Below the pieces are notes generated by a model that was not told the origin of the DNA, did no database searches, and was given only the letters and a program-made list of their open reading frames with translations. Below are positions 17,229 to 26,107 of a stretch of 64,000 bases of DNA, one piece after another. The stretch lies in contig CAKRZO010000008.1 of NCBI GenBank assembly GCA_934433135.1, positions 70,677 to 134,676 on the forward strand. The letters are read 5' to 3'. The position numbers were made by a program, and so were the translations under genes. Position 1 is the first letter of the stretch, and every line of letters begins with the position of its first letter. The DNA comes from an uncultured Acetatifactor sp. Lineage in GTDB: Bacteria > Bacillota > Clostridia > Lachnospirales > Lachnospiraceae.

Positions 17229-18698
17229 TTTATAAATCACAAAATCATAATACATATAGTGGAAGCGCAAGGCTTCCTCCCATGTGTAACGCTCTGCCAT
17301 CCGATCCGGTGTATCGCCGTCAAAACAGATATACCACACCGTTCCGCCACGATCCTCCAGCTGATACCACTGCGTAAACGCATCGGTATTGACAAATGGG
17401 AGACTGTACAACTTATAACCATAAAGGAAGTATTGCTTTTCCGGGTGATAAACATTCAGAAAAATCGTATGCTCTGAAGGTCCCATGATGCAGTCTTCTT
17501 CCTTTACATTTTCCTTTAAAAAGGTTTCATAGGTCTGAAGCCCCGGATCGTATTCCAAAGAAAGTTCCGAAGCATACTGCGCCAGAAAGCATCCGGCTGC
17601 AACAGCAAAAACCACGGTTTTGATCTTCCGGGAAGATATCTGTCTCATGCCGGTGGCATACCACAGGGCAAGACTTCCGAATCCCGGAAAAGCGTATCTT
17701 CCCAGGAAGCAGGGATTTACATAAAGAGAGACCAAAGCTCCCGTAAGTGCCGTCAGACCGATTGCCGCCATTCCGAGCCCTGCGCTGTATTCTTTTTGAC
17801 TGCGCATACGATCTACGGCATAATAGCCCAAAAAGACCGTCAGCCCCATACCGGCAAATACCACAATGGGAATCGGTGTCTCCAGTGCGGAAAACCATTC
17901 TTTGCAATAGTCCATAAACGTATAAAGCGTCGGAATCGCCTCCGCACTCCTTGCTCCGGAATCATTGGCAATCCTTAACTGCATCTGATGAAGCGTCACC
18001 AAAAGCCAGGGGGAATAAATCACACTTACCGTAATGCCGCTGATAAAATACCCTTTCAGCATGGAAAACTTCTTCCGGATCAGAATCGCACCCAGAAATA
18101 ACAGATACAGAAAAACCATCTGAATCATGGCAAACGTGTGACAATAAACCGCACACAGGCCGGACAGACAGAATATCGTCCACCGTACAAAGGATCGGTT
18201 TCCCCGATACAGATCCACTGCACTTAAGCCAGCCAGCGTCATAAAGAACAACGCTGCCGCATACATCCGCACATTACCGGCCTGTACCGTCATAATCGGC
18301 ATAAAAAGGGAGAAGACCATGAACCAGACGGAAGTCTGCTTATCAAACAGTTTTTTGACATAATACTTCCCTAAAAGCAGATAACCGAACATAAAAAGCA
18401 CGGACAAAAGCTTTAAAGCCCAGAAATGTGTTCCTCCGCCGCATAAATGGTAAAAAATCTTCAGTAAAACATAATAAAACGGCGAATGGTCATCCACCGC
18501 AGTAATATAAATCAAATCCATCCAGGATCTGGAAACCATGGATGCTGAATAAGCTTCATCATACCACAAATTCGGAGAAATGCAAAATGCTCCCCAGACT
18601 GCCAGACCGATAAACGGCAGCACCTTCCACCAGAAAGAATATCCCATGCCCTGCCGCTTCTGCCCTTTTTTCGTTTTTTGTTCCATTTTAATCCCCAT
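17139..18698 (-). CDS. GT-C membrane glycosyltransferase, family 39-like, with element-derived C-terminus
   Basis: 519 residues with about 11 predicted membrane helices. The first outer loop carries NLWYDEAYSASM, the acidic GT-C motif also seen in the gene at 11481-13145, followed by DDHSPFYYVLLK, as in family 39 enzymes. The start may be the internal ATG at residue 5 (18686). The last 29 residues (from LQRNSSAR) are encoded by the 188-bp inverted-repeat element at 17041-17228. The expected natural end is just after DFVIYK, so the tail is probably an acquired extension. Acceptor unknown. Confidence 0.78.
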   Translation of the reverse strand: MGIKMEQKTKKGQKRQGMGYSFWWKVLPFIGLAVWGAFCISPNLWYDEAYSASMVSRSWMDLIYITAVDDHSPFYYVLLKIFYHLCGGGTHFWALKLLSVLFMFGYLLLGKYYVKKLFDKQTSVWFMVFSLFMPIMTVQAGNVRMYAAALFFMTLAGLSAVDLYRGNRSFVRWTIFCLSGLCAVYCHTFAMIQMVFLYLLFLGAILIRKKFSMLKGYFISGITVSVIYSPWLLVTLHQMQLRIANDSGARSAEAIPTLYTFMDYCKEWFSALETPIPIVVFAGMGLTVFLGYYAVDRMRSQKEYSAGLGMAAIGLTALTGALVSLYVNPCFLGRYAFPGFGSLALWYATGMRQISSRKIKTVVFAVAAGCFLAQYASELSLEYDPGLQTYETFLKENVKEEDCIMGPSEHTIFLNVYHPEKQYFLYGYKLYSLPFVNTDAFTQWYQLEDRGGTVWYICFDGDTPDRMAERYTWEEALRFHYMYYDFVIYKLQRNSSARHSCGQISCSHENLSELKRQVT

Positions 18699-19148
18699 TC
18701 TGCAGACGCATTTGCATCGGAAGAAGCACGTCTCTTCCCATGCCCATACGCCGAAAACTTTTCCTACTGTAACACGATTATACTCTAAGCCAAAAGAATT
18801 GACAAGCTATATTCAGCCAAATTCTTTTACGTCATTATACGGCGGTGTTACTGTACAGACCCAGTAAAAGTTCATTGTTTATTTCGCTGAAAATAAAAAA
18901 CTTTTTTTGTGGATAACCTTAGGCCTTTTCAAAAACCGTGTTGATGGCATCTTAGAAAGGCTTTTTTTGTAATTGTTATCCACTTTTTTCTTTATCAATG
19001 ATTTAAAAAGTCTTGAATTACATGCTTTTTCTTAATTCCTTTTTCTCTTTTTTTACAACTTATCCACAGTCAAAATGACGAAGTCATTTGAACGGCCGAT
19101 TTGCTATTTCCCGTATTTCTGATACAATAGAAAGAAAGTTATAGGAAG
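18699..19148. other. 450-bp AT-rich gap before insertion-sequence remnants
   Basis: No gene seen. The first 40 bases carry a palindromic motif (ATTTTAATCCCCATTCTGCAGACGC begins at about 18685) related to those at 15160-15183 and 40830-40870. The rest is T-rich on the plus strand with three DnaA-box-like sites, listed separately. Confidence 0.6.
18908..19068. promoter_or_regulatory. Cluster of three DnaA-box-like sequences
   Basis: TGTGGATAA (18908-18916, exact box on the minus strand), TTATCCACT (18976-18984, eight of nine) and TTATCCACA (19060-19068, exact), within 161 bp of AT-rich DNA. The first two are arranged as an inverted repeat (GTGGATAAC / GTTATCCAC). No dnaA, dnaN or other origin genes are present, so this is not called an origin. 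It may be a DnaA-titrating or accessory site, or chance. Confidence 0.35.
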
Positions 19149-19358
19149 GTGAACAAAGTGGATATCCGTAATCTTGATCCTAAAACAAAGAACTATATCA
19201 AGAACCTGGAACATACCATAGACATTCAAAATGAATTGATCGAGGCACAGGAAAAGATCATTCATTATCAGAAAATGCAGATTGAACAGCAGCAAAAATA
19301 CGTCCAAAAAGTACAGGCTTCGTTAGACCACTTAAAAACGATAGAAAAAGAAAGGTAA
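19149..19358 (+). pseudogene. Small coiled-coil ORF of an insertion-sequence remnant
   Basis: A 69-residue frame starting at an alternative GTG/ATG region, rich in Gln, Glu and Lys, predicted to be one long coiled coil (IDIQNELIEAQEKIIHYQKM). It is followed eight bases later by a second coiled-coil frame. Together they resemble the accessory ORF and N-terminal leader of a clostridial IS66-like transposase. That assignment rests on memory of similar leaders and is not certain. Confidence 0.4.
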
Positions 19359-19366
19359 CTATTAAG

Positions 19367-19764
19367 ATGAACAGCTCATTTGAATATATTTCCACGCTTC
19401 AATACCGCTTAAAAGCAGCAAATGATAAACTTGGTGCTTTTGAAACCGGCGAAAAATATGTTCAAATGGAAAACAATTTCTGGGGGATTATCCGCAGACT
19501 GGAAGCACGGATCAAGGATCTGGAAGCGGAAGTTGCAAGGGCTCATGCCGAAACGGTTACTGTGCGTAATCATTGGATGGAAGTAATAAAAGACCTGAAT
19601 AAGGAATGTGAAAAAAACTCCGGAAATCTCAGACGGCTTTGAAAAGAATGGAGAAGCGTGCCATGAGTGCTGAAGAGCAACGAGATGATTTCAAAGAGAA
19701 GCTGAAAGAAGAAAGGCTTGAAAAATACAGGCTCGGGGAACAGTTGGAAGAAGAAAATTGTGAT
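19367..19764 (+). pseudogene. Broken N-terminus of an IS66-like transposase
   Basis: The frame from 19367 (EYISTLQYRLKAANDKLGAFE) gives a long coiled coil and stops at 19642. The same kind of sequence continues in another frame (MEKRAMSAEEQRDDFKEKL, EERLEKYRLGEQLEEEN), so a frameshift or small deletion lies near 19618-19640. The coding sequence ends abruptly near 19762, where an opposite-strand IS4-type remnant begins. No catalytic domain is left. Confidence 0.5.
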
Positions 19765-20416
19765 CTGGTAAGAATACGGCTTACCTGGACATCAAAACAA
19801 TCCTCCTTGGGAAGATCCTTGCCAAGGATACGTTGTATGTTTATGTCTTTTGCACGGATCAGGAAATAAGAACCGTGTTCTATTGCATGAGCAAAGACAT
19901 TGAAAAAAGGAAAACCTCTGTCTGCAATAAAAATAGGAGAAGTACCGGGGATATGATATCGGTCGATCATGTTAATTAGAACCCTAAATTCATTTTTGTT
20001 TCGGATTGGCTGAATAACGGAATCACAGTATCTTTTTGACAAAATATCGAAAAGAGCAACCACATGAACCTGATTATAACCATTGGTCGTTTTTCCATCC
20101 GGTGGGAAATAGGAATCCGGATCCTTAGGGTTTCTGGTAAAGGAAAAGGAAGTGCTTCAGGAAGAAGTTTGTTTCGTTGCTGGCAAAAGGCTGAAGAGGA
20201 AGGCACAGTGGATGAATCAAGGGTAAAATATTTCAATAATTCCTGTTTGATTGTGCCGGCTTCCATAGAGATCAAAAAATGAAGAAGAGCCTGAAAGTTG
20301 ATTTTACGATTTCTGGAAAAGTCTGTTTCAGGGTGTTTTGAAAAACGCTGGGATATTTGAGCCATGTCGGAAATATCCTGAAAAAGAGTGTTTTTAACCT
20401 GGTTTGCAAAAGTCAT
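19762..20416 (-). pseudogene. IS4-family transposase remnant (deleted and truncated)
   Basis: The N-terminal part reads MTFANQVKNTLFQDISDMA and DSSTVPSSSAFCQQRNKL, then passes through an internal deletion near 20120-20150 into a second frame with PDGKTTNGYNQVHVVALFDI and PIFIADRGFPFFNVFAHAIE. The deletion removes the segment holding the first catalytic Asp of the DDE triad. The C-terminal third, with the last Glu, is missing at the junction near 19762. The gene cannot encode an active enzyme. The element's other end probably lies near 20445, at the end of the truncated epimerase gene. Confidence 0.75.
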
Positions 20417-20446
20417 ATGTTGCCTCCTTGAATTGAACGATTATAC

Positions 20447-21187
20447 TTACAATTCAAGGCCTAAAAGTTCTTTATAGTACCCGGCAATCGTTTCCCATGT
20501 TTGATGCTCTGACGTAGCTACAGTAAATGCTTCACACATTGCTTTTTCATTCAATATAAGTCGCGAAATCATTTTGGCCACATCACCGCCCCAACTCATT
20601 GTTGCAGAGTGCTTCATTGCATCCTTCGGAACAATGACCGGAAGTCCCAATTTCGCTCGTCGTACAAATACAGGTGCTTCGAGAGTTGTAAGTTGGAATC
20701 TGCATTTTGAGTATGTGATTGCCGGTCGTACAATCGTCCAATTTTGGTATTTTGATGCAAAAAGAATATTCTCACATCTTGCTTTAAATAATCCGTATTC
20801 TTCCATTGCCTGATACGTAGTGTCCTTTGATGCGTCAATTAATCTGGGAGATGATTCTTTGATCGGTACTTCTTCATTTGCATATACTCTGTATGTTGAT
20901 AAAAATATATAATGTTCCGTGTTTTCAAGAAACATCTCAAATCTTTCTGCAAACTGCATTGTTGTGTAAATCATGAAATCAACGATAGCATCATATTTGT
21001 TTTTCAGGATATCACGCATTACTGATTTATCCATCGCATTTTTTTGTATGTAGCGAAGCTCCCTTTGGTCGGAAGTTATATTGTCTAATGTCATTACATC
21101 GACTTTATACCCAAGTTTCAAAAGTTCCGGAATAAGATATATTCCCATTGCTCCGGTTCCACCCATTAACAATATTCTCTTGTTCAT
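20447..21187 (-). CDS. NAD-dependent epimerase/dehydratase, probably C-terminally truncated
   Basis: 246 residues from the ATG at 21187, which has GGAAGG upstream; the longer frame to 21208 runs over that site. The N-terminal Rossmann fold shows RILLMGGTGAMGIYLIPEL. The catalytic Tyr-xxx-Lys appears as YGLFKARCE. Typical members run to about 310-340 residues, while this one ends at ELLGLEL where the IS4-type remnant begins, so the tail was probably lost by insertion. It is the second gene after the AroD-like enzyme. Substrate unknown. Confidence 0.7.
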   Translation of the reverse strand: MNKRILLMGGTGAMGIYLIPELLKLGYKVDVMTLDNITSDQRELRYIQKNAMDKSVMRDILKNKYDAIVDFMIYTTMQFAERFEMFLENTEHYIFLSTYRVYANEEVPIKESSPRLIDASKDTTYQAMEEYGLFKARCENILFASKYQNWTIVRPAITYSKCRFQLTTLEAPVFVRRAKLGLPVIVPKDAMKHSATMSWGGDVAKMISRLILNEKAMCEAFTVATSEHQTWETIAGYYKELLGLEL

Positions 21188-21232
21188 CTTTTTATCCTTC
21201 CTTCTCATATTTGCACAATTTTCAACCGACGA

Positions 21233-21997
21233 TTAATCTGTATAAGAAAAACGAATAAGGTTTTTTACGGTCTTAATTGGAGGTTGACTATTTCCTTTCT
21301 CATCTTCATTAACACACAAAAACATTGAAGATCCGGCTATTATTGGACCAAAACGACGATGAAGATATGACTTTTCACCATTACACAAAAAAAGTGTATC
21401 ACATGGAATCTCCCTTTTTAATATAAAGAGTATGTCAAAATTGTTGCGAAGCTCTTCCTCGGTATCTGCATTGGTGACTATTTTTGCAATATCAGCGCCT
21501 CTTTCAGCCTGCAGGTGTGCAATTCTTAAAACATCTTCCGGCGGAAGATATTTGTAAGTATGTGTTGAAATCAGTACTTCTCCGCCTTTTTTGTGAATGA
21601 ACTCTGCGAATTTCTTCTGCTTTTTTACTGCCTGGTCATCTTCTGTGATTCCGATTGGTGTATGGCAAAACATATCTCCGAAAATATCGATAAGCTTTGC
21701 ACCGCATTCCAATGCCAAAATAAGCTGCTCGGCAAGTTCATCGTCACTAAGTGAAGCAACTGCATTGGAATTCGAATAATTGGTAACATATGCCGGCTTC
21801 CCCTTCATAGCGCCAAAAATCTCACGCAGATATTCTCGTGTACGGTATTGGCCTGCAAGCGCATTCATACAGAACCCAAACGCCTCAGCACCATTTTGAT
21901 GCCCCTTTTCAATTTCCCGTATTGTGCTGTCAAAATCATCTGAACGATTAATCATAAGCGTCGGTAAAGGCCTTTTAAGATTAAAAAAATATGACAT
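21233..21997 (-). CDS. Type I 3-dehydroquinate dehydratase-like (AroD fold) enzyme
   Basis: 254 residues, the length of AroD. In type I dehydratases a Lys forms a Schiff base and a His acts as acid/base. Here candidates are Lys in GADIAKIVTNA and His in STHTYKYLPPE, and the C-terminal barrel end shows FGPIIAGSSMFL like the FGSALTF of AroD. The usual Glu in the IDIE strand is replaced (LIDIFGD) in a by-eye alignment, so the substrate may not be dehydroquinate. It lies with an epimerase-like gene and opposite an AraC-type regulator, suggesting a catabolic pair. Confidence 0.65.
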   Translation of the reverse strand: MSYFFNLKRPLPTLMINRSDDFDSTIREIEKGHQNGAEAFGFCMNALAGQYRTREYLREIFGAMKGKPAYVTNYSNSNAVASLSDDELAEQLILALECGAKLIDIFGDMFCHTPIGITEDDQAVKKQKKFAEFIHKKGGEVLISTHTYKYLPPEDVLRIAHLQAERGADIAKIVTNADTEEELRNNFDILFILKREIPCDTLFLCNGEKSYLHRRFGPIIAGSSMFLCVNEDEKGNSQPPIKTVKNLIRFSYTD

Positions 21998-22165
21998 AAT
22001 TTCTCCTCTTTTCTTGTTATTTTTATATAAATTTTTCTCCGTTTATGATGCAATAAAAGCGTTACGAAATATCGCGCTCATAAATGAAAGAGAAAATTTA
22101 TAGACACTGAATATTATCAACCTTCTTTATAAGATATCCTTTTGAACTATCATAATTATACCGTG

Positions 22166-22194
22166 TTGACAAACAAAATGAAATGCATTATGAT
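22166..22194 (+). promoter_or_regulatory. Promoter of the AraC-family regulator
   Basis: Consensus -35 TTGACA (22166-22171), a 17-bp spacer and -10 TATGAT (22189-22194), about 46 bp before the start codon. The divergent gap of about 240 bp also has to hold the promoter of the AroD-like gene. Confidence 0.65.
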
Positions 22195-22239
22195 GGCGGA
22201 TATAAGAACAATACTACTATACTACGAGGTGGCAAGCGT

Positions 22240-23022
22240 ATGAATATGGAACTGAAATTTTTAAATATCGGAAAGTACGACGGCATGTACAATTTTACTG
22301 CGGATTTTTCCGATAATCCCCGCCCATTCTTCAGTATAGGAATGATACTAAATGGGAAGGGAGACTTTTGTGAACAAAAATCAAATCCGGTACATGTGGA
22401 TCCGGGTGATATTATTATTGTCCCCGATGCAGCAAGGTATATATCACATTGGACAGGTTCTCCGGTTGTATCCTATGTGACATTTCACTTCATTTTAGAA
22501 AAAAACTTTGGCGGTAGTATTCCTATCCAGAAGGTATGCGGGCTGGAATCTTTAACAAGGGATTTTTTATTGGCATATGACAGTTTTTCAACATCACAAA
22601 GACCGTTTAAAGTACTCGGCATTTTTTATAATCTTTTGGATGAAGTTATTCCAAAAATCCAAAGGAATTCGAAAAATCAGATTCGCACATCCGTAAAAAA
22701 GGTAATTGATCATATGACTTTTAATTATAAAGATAGCATGACGATACAAGGACTTGCAGCAATCGCCAATCTTTCGCCTTCAAGATTTTTTGCGTTATTT
22801 AAAAAGGAAACAGGCATCACTCCGATTGAATACAAAAATCGTATTGCTATCAGAAATGCAGAGGAAATGCTGCTTATATCCGATTTATCCATTGAAGAAA
22901 TATCCGAAAAGCTCGGTTTTAATTCTTCATCATACTTTAGACGCACCTTTAAAGCTTTTACCGGTCAGTCGCCCAGGGAATATAGAAACAAGATCAAAAC
23001 GGAATTAGAGATAAATAAGTGA
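22240..23022 (+). CDS. AraC-family transcriptional regulator with cupin-type sensor
   Basis: 260 residues from the ATG at 22240, preceded by GAGGTGG; the longer frame from 22183 runs through the leader. The N-terminal sensor (about 1-140) has GDIIIVPDAARYISHW, typical of the cupin fold of AraC regulators. The C-terminal double helix-turn-helix (about 155-255) has LAAIANLSPSRFFALFKKETG and LGFNSSSYFRRTFKAFTG. It is divergent from the AroD-like and epimerase genes and probably activates them. Confidence 0.85.
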   Translation: MNMELKFLNIGKYDGMYNFTADFSDNPRPFFSIGMILNGKGDFCEQKSNPVHVDPGDIIIVPDAARYISHWTGSPVVSYVTFHFILEKNFGGSIPIQKVCGLESLTRDFLLAYDSFSTSQRPFKVLGIFYNLLDEVIPKIQRNSKNQIRTSVKKVIDHMTFNYKDSMTIQGLAAIANLSPSRFFALFKKETGITPIEYKNRIAIRNAEEMLLISDLSIEEISEKLGFNSSSYFRRTFKAFTGQSPREYRNKIKTELEINK

Positions 23023-23183
23023 AATAACCTTGGATGTTTTCAGAAAGTTCTTGCGTCTATGCGTCCTGGCGAGTATAATCACATTGTGAATAACAGCATG
23101 TTACTCAGAAATAGAAATTAGCGTAAAAATTGTATCAAAATGCATACTTTGAAATACTGTTTTTCTGCAGAATGGAGATCAAG

Positions 23184-24377
23184 ATGGAACAACCAGCAAT
23201 TTTCGGTGGAGAGCCGGTAAGGCAGACTCCCATAAGTTACGGCAAACAATATATAGATGAGGCAGACATTCAGGCGGTTACCGCTACGCTTCGCAGCGAT
23301 TATCTGACCTGCGGGCCTAAAATCACAGAACTGGAGAAGCGACTTTGTGAAGTAACCGGCGCCAAATATTGCGTTGCCGTCAGCAACGGTACGGCTGCAC
23401 TACACATTGCCGCCATGGCAGCGGGCTTAAAAGAGGGCGATGAAGTCATTACCACACCCATTACCTTTGCAGCAAGTGCCAACTGTGCCCTGTACTGCAA
23501 TGCCAGGCCGGTTTTTGCGGATATTAATCCGGAGACTTATAACATCGATCCGTCTGCCATCCGCCGCTGTATCACAGAACGCACCAGGGCTGTTGTCGCC
23601 GTTGATTTCACCGGACAGGCAGTGGAACTGGATGAAATCCGTGCTATCTGTAAAGAGCACAACCTGACCCTCATTGAAGACGCCGCTCATTCCATCGGTA
23701 CCCGCTATAACGGCCAGCCCGTGGGAAGCATTGCAGATATGACTGCTTTCAGCTTTCATCCGGTAAAAACCGTTACCTCCGGAGAAGGCGGCGCCGTTAC
23801 GACCAACAGCAAAGAACTTTTTGATAAGCTTGTTCTGGCGCATAGTCACGGAATTACCAGAGACCGTGCCCAGATGGTCCACCCTACGGATGATCCCTGG
23901 TATAACGAGCAGGTAGGCTTTGGCTTTAATTACCGCATGACGGATTTTCAGGCGGCGCTCCTGATCAGCCAGCTTAACAAACTGGATCTTTTTCGTGCCC
24001 GCAGAAAAGCCATTGTAAAGAAATATGACGAAGCTTTTCTGCAGATTCCGCAGCTTCAGGTGCAAAAGGAGATTCCCCAGTCGGATACTACCAGACACCT
24101 TTATATCCTGCGTCTGCGCACAGAGCAGTTAAACTGCACCAGAAGGGAATTCTTCGATGCCCTGCACGCGGAAAACATCTACTCCCAGGTTCATTATCTT
24201 CCGGTGTACCGGCATTCTTATTACGAAAAGCTGGGCTATCCCGCCGGACTGTGTCCCAATGCGGAAGCCTACTATGAACAGGTTATGAGCCTGCCCCTTT
24301 ACTATTCTCTGACCGATGCTGATGTGGAAGATGTAATCCACGCCGTAAAAAAGCTGGTAGATTACTACAAAAAGTAG
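23184..24377 (+). CDS. DegT/DnrJ/EryC1 aminotransferase, PseC-like
   Basis: 397 residues from the ATG at 23184, which has GGAG six bases upstream. It is a fold-type I PLP enzyme: the Schiff-base Lys is in SFHPVKTVTSGEGGA, with EDAAHSIG before it, both typical of the DegT family. The start, IFGGEPVRQTPISYGKQYIDE, matches PseC, the UDP-4-amino-4,6-dideoxy-sugar aminotransferase of pseudaminic acid synthesis. No other pse genes are nearby, so the pathway is uncertain. It stands alone between the regulator and the min operon. Confidence 0.8.
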   Translation: MEQPAIFGGEPVRQTPISYGKQYIDEADIQAVTATLRSDYLTCGPKITELEKRLCEVTGAKYCVAVSNGTAALHIAAMAAGLKEGDEVITTPITFAASANCALYCNARPVFADINPETYNIDPSAIRRCITERTRAVVAVDFTGQAVELDEIRAICKEHNLTLIEDAAHSIGTRYNGQPVGSIADMTAFSFHPVKTVTSGEGGAVTTNSKELFDKLVLAHSHGITRDRAQMVHPTDDPWYNEQVGFGFNYRMTDFQAALLISQLNKLDLFRARRKAIVKKYDEAFLQIPQLQVQKEIPQSDTTRHLYILRLRTEQLNCTRREFFDALHAENIYSQVHYLPVYRHSYYEKLGYPAGLCPNAEAYYEQVMSLPLYYSLTDADVEDVIHAVKKLVDYYKK

Positions 24378-24387
24378 TTGCCTTTAG

Positions 24388-24416
24388 TGGACTTTTCCGG
24401 CACTGCGTGTTATAAT
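24388..24416 (+). promoter_or_regulatory. Promoter of the minCDE operon
   Basis: -35 TGGACT (24388-24393), a 17-bp spacer and consensus -10 TATAAT (24411-24416), 46 bp before the minC start. Confidence 0.55.
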
Positions 24417-24461
24417 GTCCGGGTAGGCAAAAAGTCGAAAAACAAAAGTATATGAGGAATT

Positions 24462-25289
24462 ATGTCAAAAGAAGTAGTCATAAAGAGCAATCGCTACGGA
24501 ATGAATCTGATTTTGGACAATCAGATTCCATTTCCGCAGCTTTTGGAATGTGTCGCCCGGAAGTTTAAAGAATCCGGCAGTTTTTTTAAAAATGCGAAAA
24601 TGGCGGTTTGCTTTGAAGGAAGAGAACTGACGGAAAAAGAAGAGTTGGCTCTTACCGATGCCATAATGGCAAACAGTTCGGTACAGATTGTCAGCATTTT
24701 AGACCGGCCTGGTGTGCAGGAAATGCGAATGAAACGGCTGGTGGAGGCCTATGAGAACTCTTTCGAGCGAAATGCAGGCATGGTGAACGATCGAAACGCA
24801 AGCCGGCTTTCCCCTGCAGAAACAGCAGGATCTGCAGAAACAGCAGGATCGATAGGATCGGCAGGCACAACAGGGTCGCCAAAACCGTCCCAAACAGAAG
24901 CCGAAAACGATCAGGCGGCGGCTGATTTTTATAAAGGAACCTTGCGTTCCGGACAGGTGCTTGAATCGGCTTCCAGTATTACGATTATCGGAGATGTGAA
25001 TCCGGGGGCTCATATTATTTCCAACGGAAATGTGGTGGTAATCGGCGCCTTGAAAGGGAATGCCTGGGCAGGCGCACAGGGCAACAGGGATTGCTTTATT
25101 TTTGCACTGGATTTAAGACCGATACAGCTTCAAATCGGTGATTTGATTGCCAAAAGTCCGGATCGGGAATCCGATCCCAAGGCAGGCAGAAAAAAGATAA
25201 AGACAGAGAACGGATATACTCCCAGGGTTGCAGTGGCACGGGACGGCTATATCTGTATTGAGCCTATGACAAAAGGATTTCTGGAATAA
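24462..25289 (+). CDS. minC: Septum site-determining protein MinC
   Basis: 275 residues. MinC blocks FtsZ assembly away from midcell and is carried to the membrane by MinD. The N-terminal domain (about 1-100) binds FtsZ, and the C-terminal beta-helix domain (about 155-275) has GTLRSGQVLESASSITIIGD and ALKGNAWAG, the conserved MinC-C signature. The linker (about 115-145) is a Thr/Ala/Gly/Ser repeat made by two perfect 18-bp DNA copies at 24815-24850 plus decayed ones. It is the first gene of minCDE, 17 bp before minD. Confidence 0.93.
   Translation: MSKEVVIKSNRYGMNLILDNQIPFPQLLECVARKFKESGSFFKNAKMAVCFEGRELTEKEELALTDAIMANSSVQIVSILDRPGVQEMRMKRLVEAYENSFERNAGMVNDRNASRLSPAETAGSAETAGSIGSAGTTGSPKPSQTEAENDQAAADFYKGTLRSGQVLESASSITIIGDVNPGAHIISNGNVVVIGALKGNAWAGAQGNRDCFIFALDLRPIQLQIGDLIAKSPDRESDPKAGRKKIKTENGYTPRVAVARDGYICIEPMTKGFLE
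24815..24850 (+). repeat. Tandem 18-bp repeat in the MinC linker
   Basis: Two identical copies of an 18-bp unit starting TGCAGAAACAGCAGG (24815-24832 and 24833-24850), followed by degenerate copies to about 24880. Each unit keeps frame and adds six residues (ETAGSA). Confidence 0.85.
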
Positions 25290-25306
25290 CACAGGAGGAA
25301 GAGAGA

Positions 25307-26095
25307 ATGAGTGAGGTAATTGTTGTAACGTCCGGCAAAGGCGGCGTAGGAAAGACAACGACCACAGCAAATGTAGGAAGCGGTCTGGCTATGCTGAACA
25401 AAAAGGTGGTTGTGATCGATACGGACATAGGATTGAGAAATCTGGATGTCGTGCTGGGACTGGAAAATCGTATTGTATATAACCTCGTAGACGTAGTGGA
25501 AGGAAAATGCCGGCTGAAACAGGCACTGATCAAGCATAAAAAATATCCGGAACTGTTTCTTCTTCCGTCTGCACAGACCAGAGATAAGAATGCGGTAACA
25601 CCGGAGCAGATGATTGCCCTGATCAATGATCTGAAACAGGAATTTGACTATATTCTGCTGGACTGCCCGGCAGGAATTGAACAGGGATTTAAGAATGCCA
25701 TTGCCGGTGCGGACAGAGCGCTGGTAGTTACCACACCGGAAGTTTCCGCTATCCGTGATGCCGACCGGATCATCGGTCTTCTGGAAGCCGATGAAATGAA
25801 GAAGATTGACCTGATTATTAACCGTATCCGCCCGGATATGGTGAAACGCGGAGACATGCTGAAGGTGGAAGATGTCTGTGATATTCTTTCCGTTCATCTG
25901 ATCGGTGTTGTACCGGACGATGAACAGATCGTTGTAGCAACCAACCAGGGCGAACCCTTAGTCGGAACGGATACTCCGGCAGGAAAAGCCTATGAGAATA
26001 TCTGCCATCGTGTCATCGGAGAGGAGGTTCCTTTCCTGGATCTGGATGCCAAAAAGGGTGTTATGTCGGTATTGAAAGGATTGTTCAAAAAATAG
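25307..26095 (+). CDS. minD: Septum site-determining ATPase MinD
   Basis: 262 residues. It is a deviant-Walker ATPase with GKGGVGKTTTTANVG near the N-terminus (both Lys residues present) and the switch region DYILLDCPAGIEQGF. The C-terminal amphipathic helix for membrane binding is MSVLKGLFKK. In its ATP form it binds the membrane and MinC, and MinE stimulates release. The AGGAGG site lies in the 17-bp gap after minC. Confidence 0.97.
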   Translation: MSEVIVVTSGKGGVGKTTTTANVGSGLAMLNKKVVVIDTDIGLRNLDVVLGLENRIVYNLVDVVEGKCRLKQALIKHKKYPELFLLPSAQTRDKNAVTPEQMIALINDLKQEFDYILLDCPAGIEQGFKNAIAGADRALVVTTPEVSAIRDADRIIGLLEADEMKKIDLIINRIRPDMVKRGDMLKVEDVCDILSVHLIGVVPDDEQIVVATNQGEPLVGTDTPAGKAYENICHRVIGEEVPFLDLDAKKGVMSVLKGLFKK

Positions 26096-26107
26096 GGAGG
26101 GGAAGCT

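Noticed and set aside
18908..19068. Chromosome replication origin
   Set aside because: Only three boxes, and no dnaA, dnaN, recF or gyr genes nearby; reported only as a box cluster.
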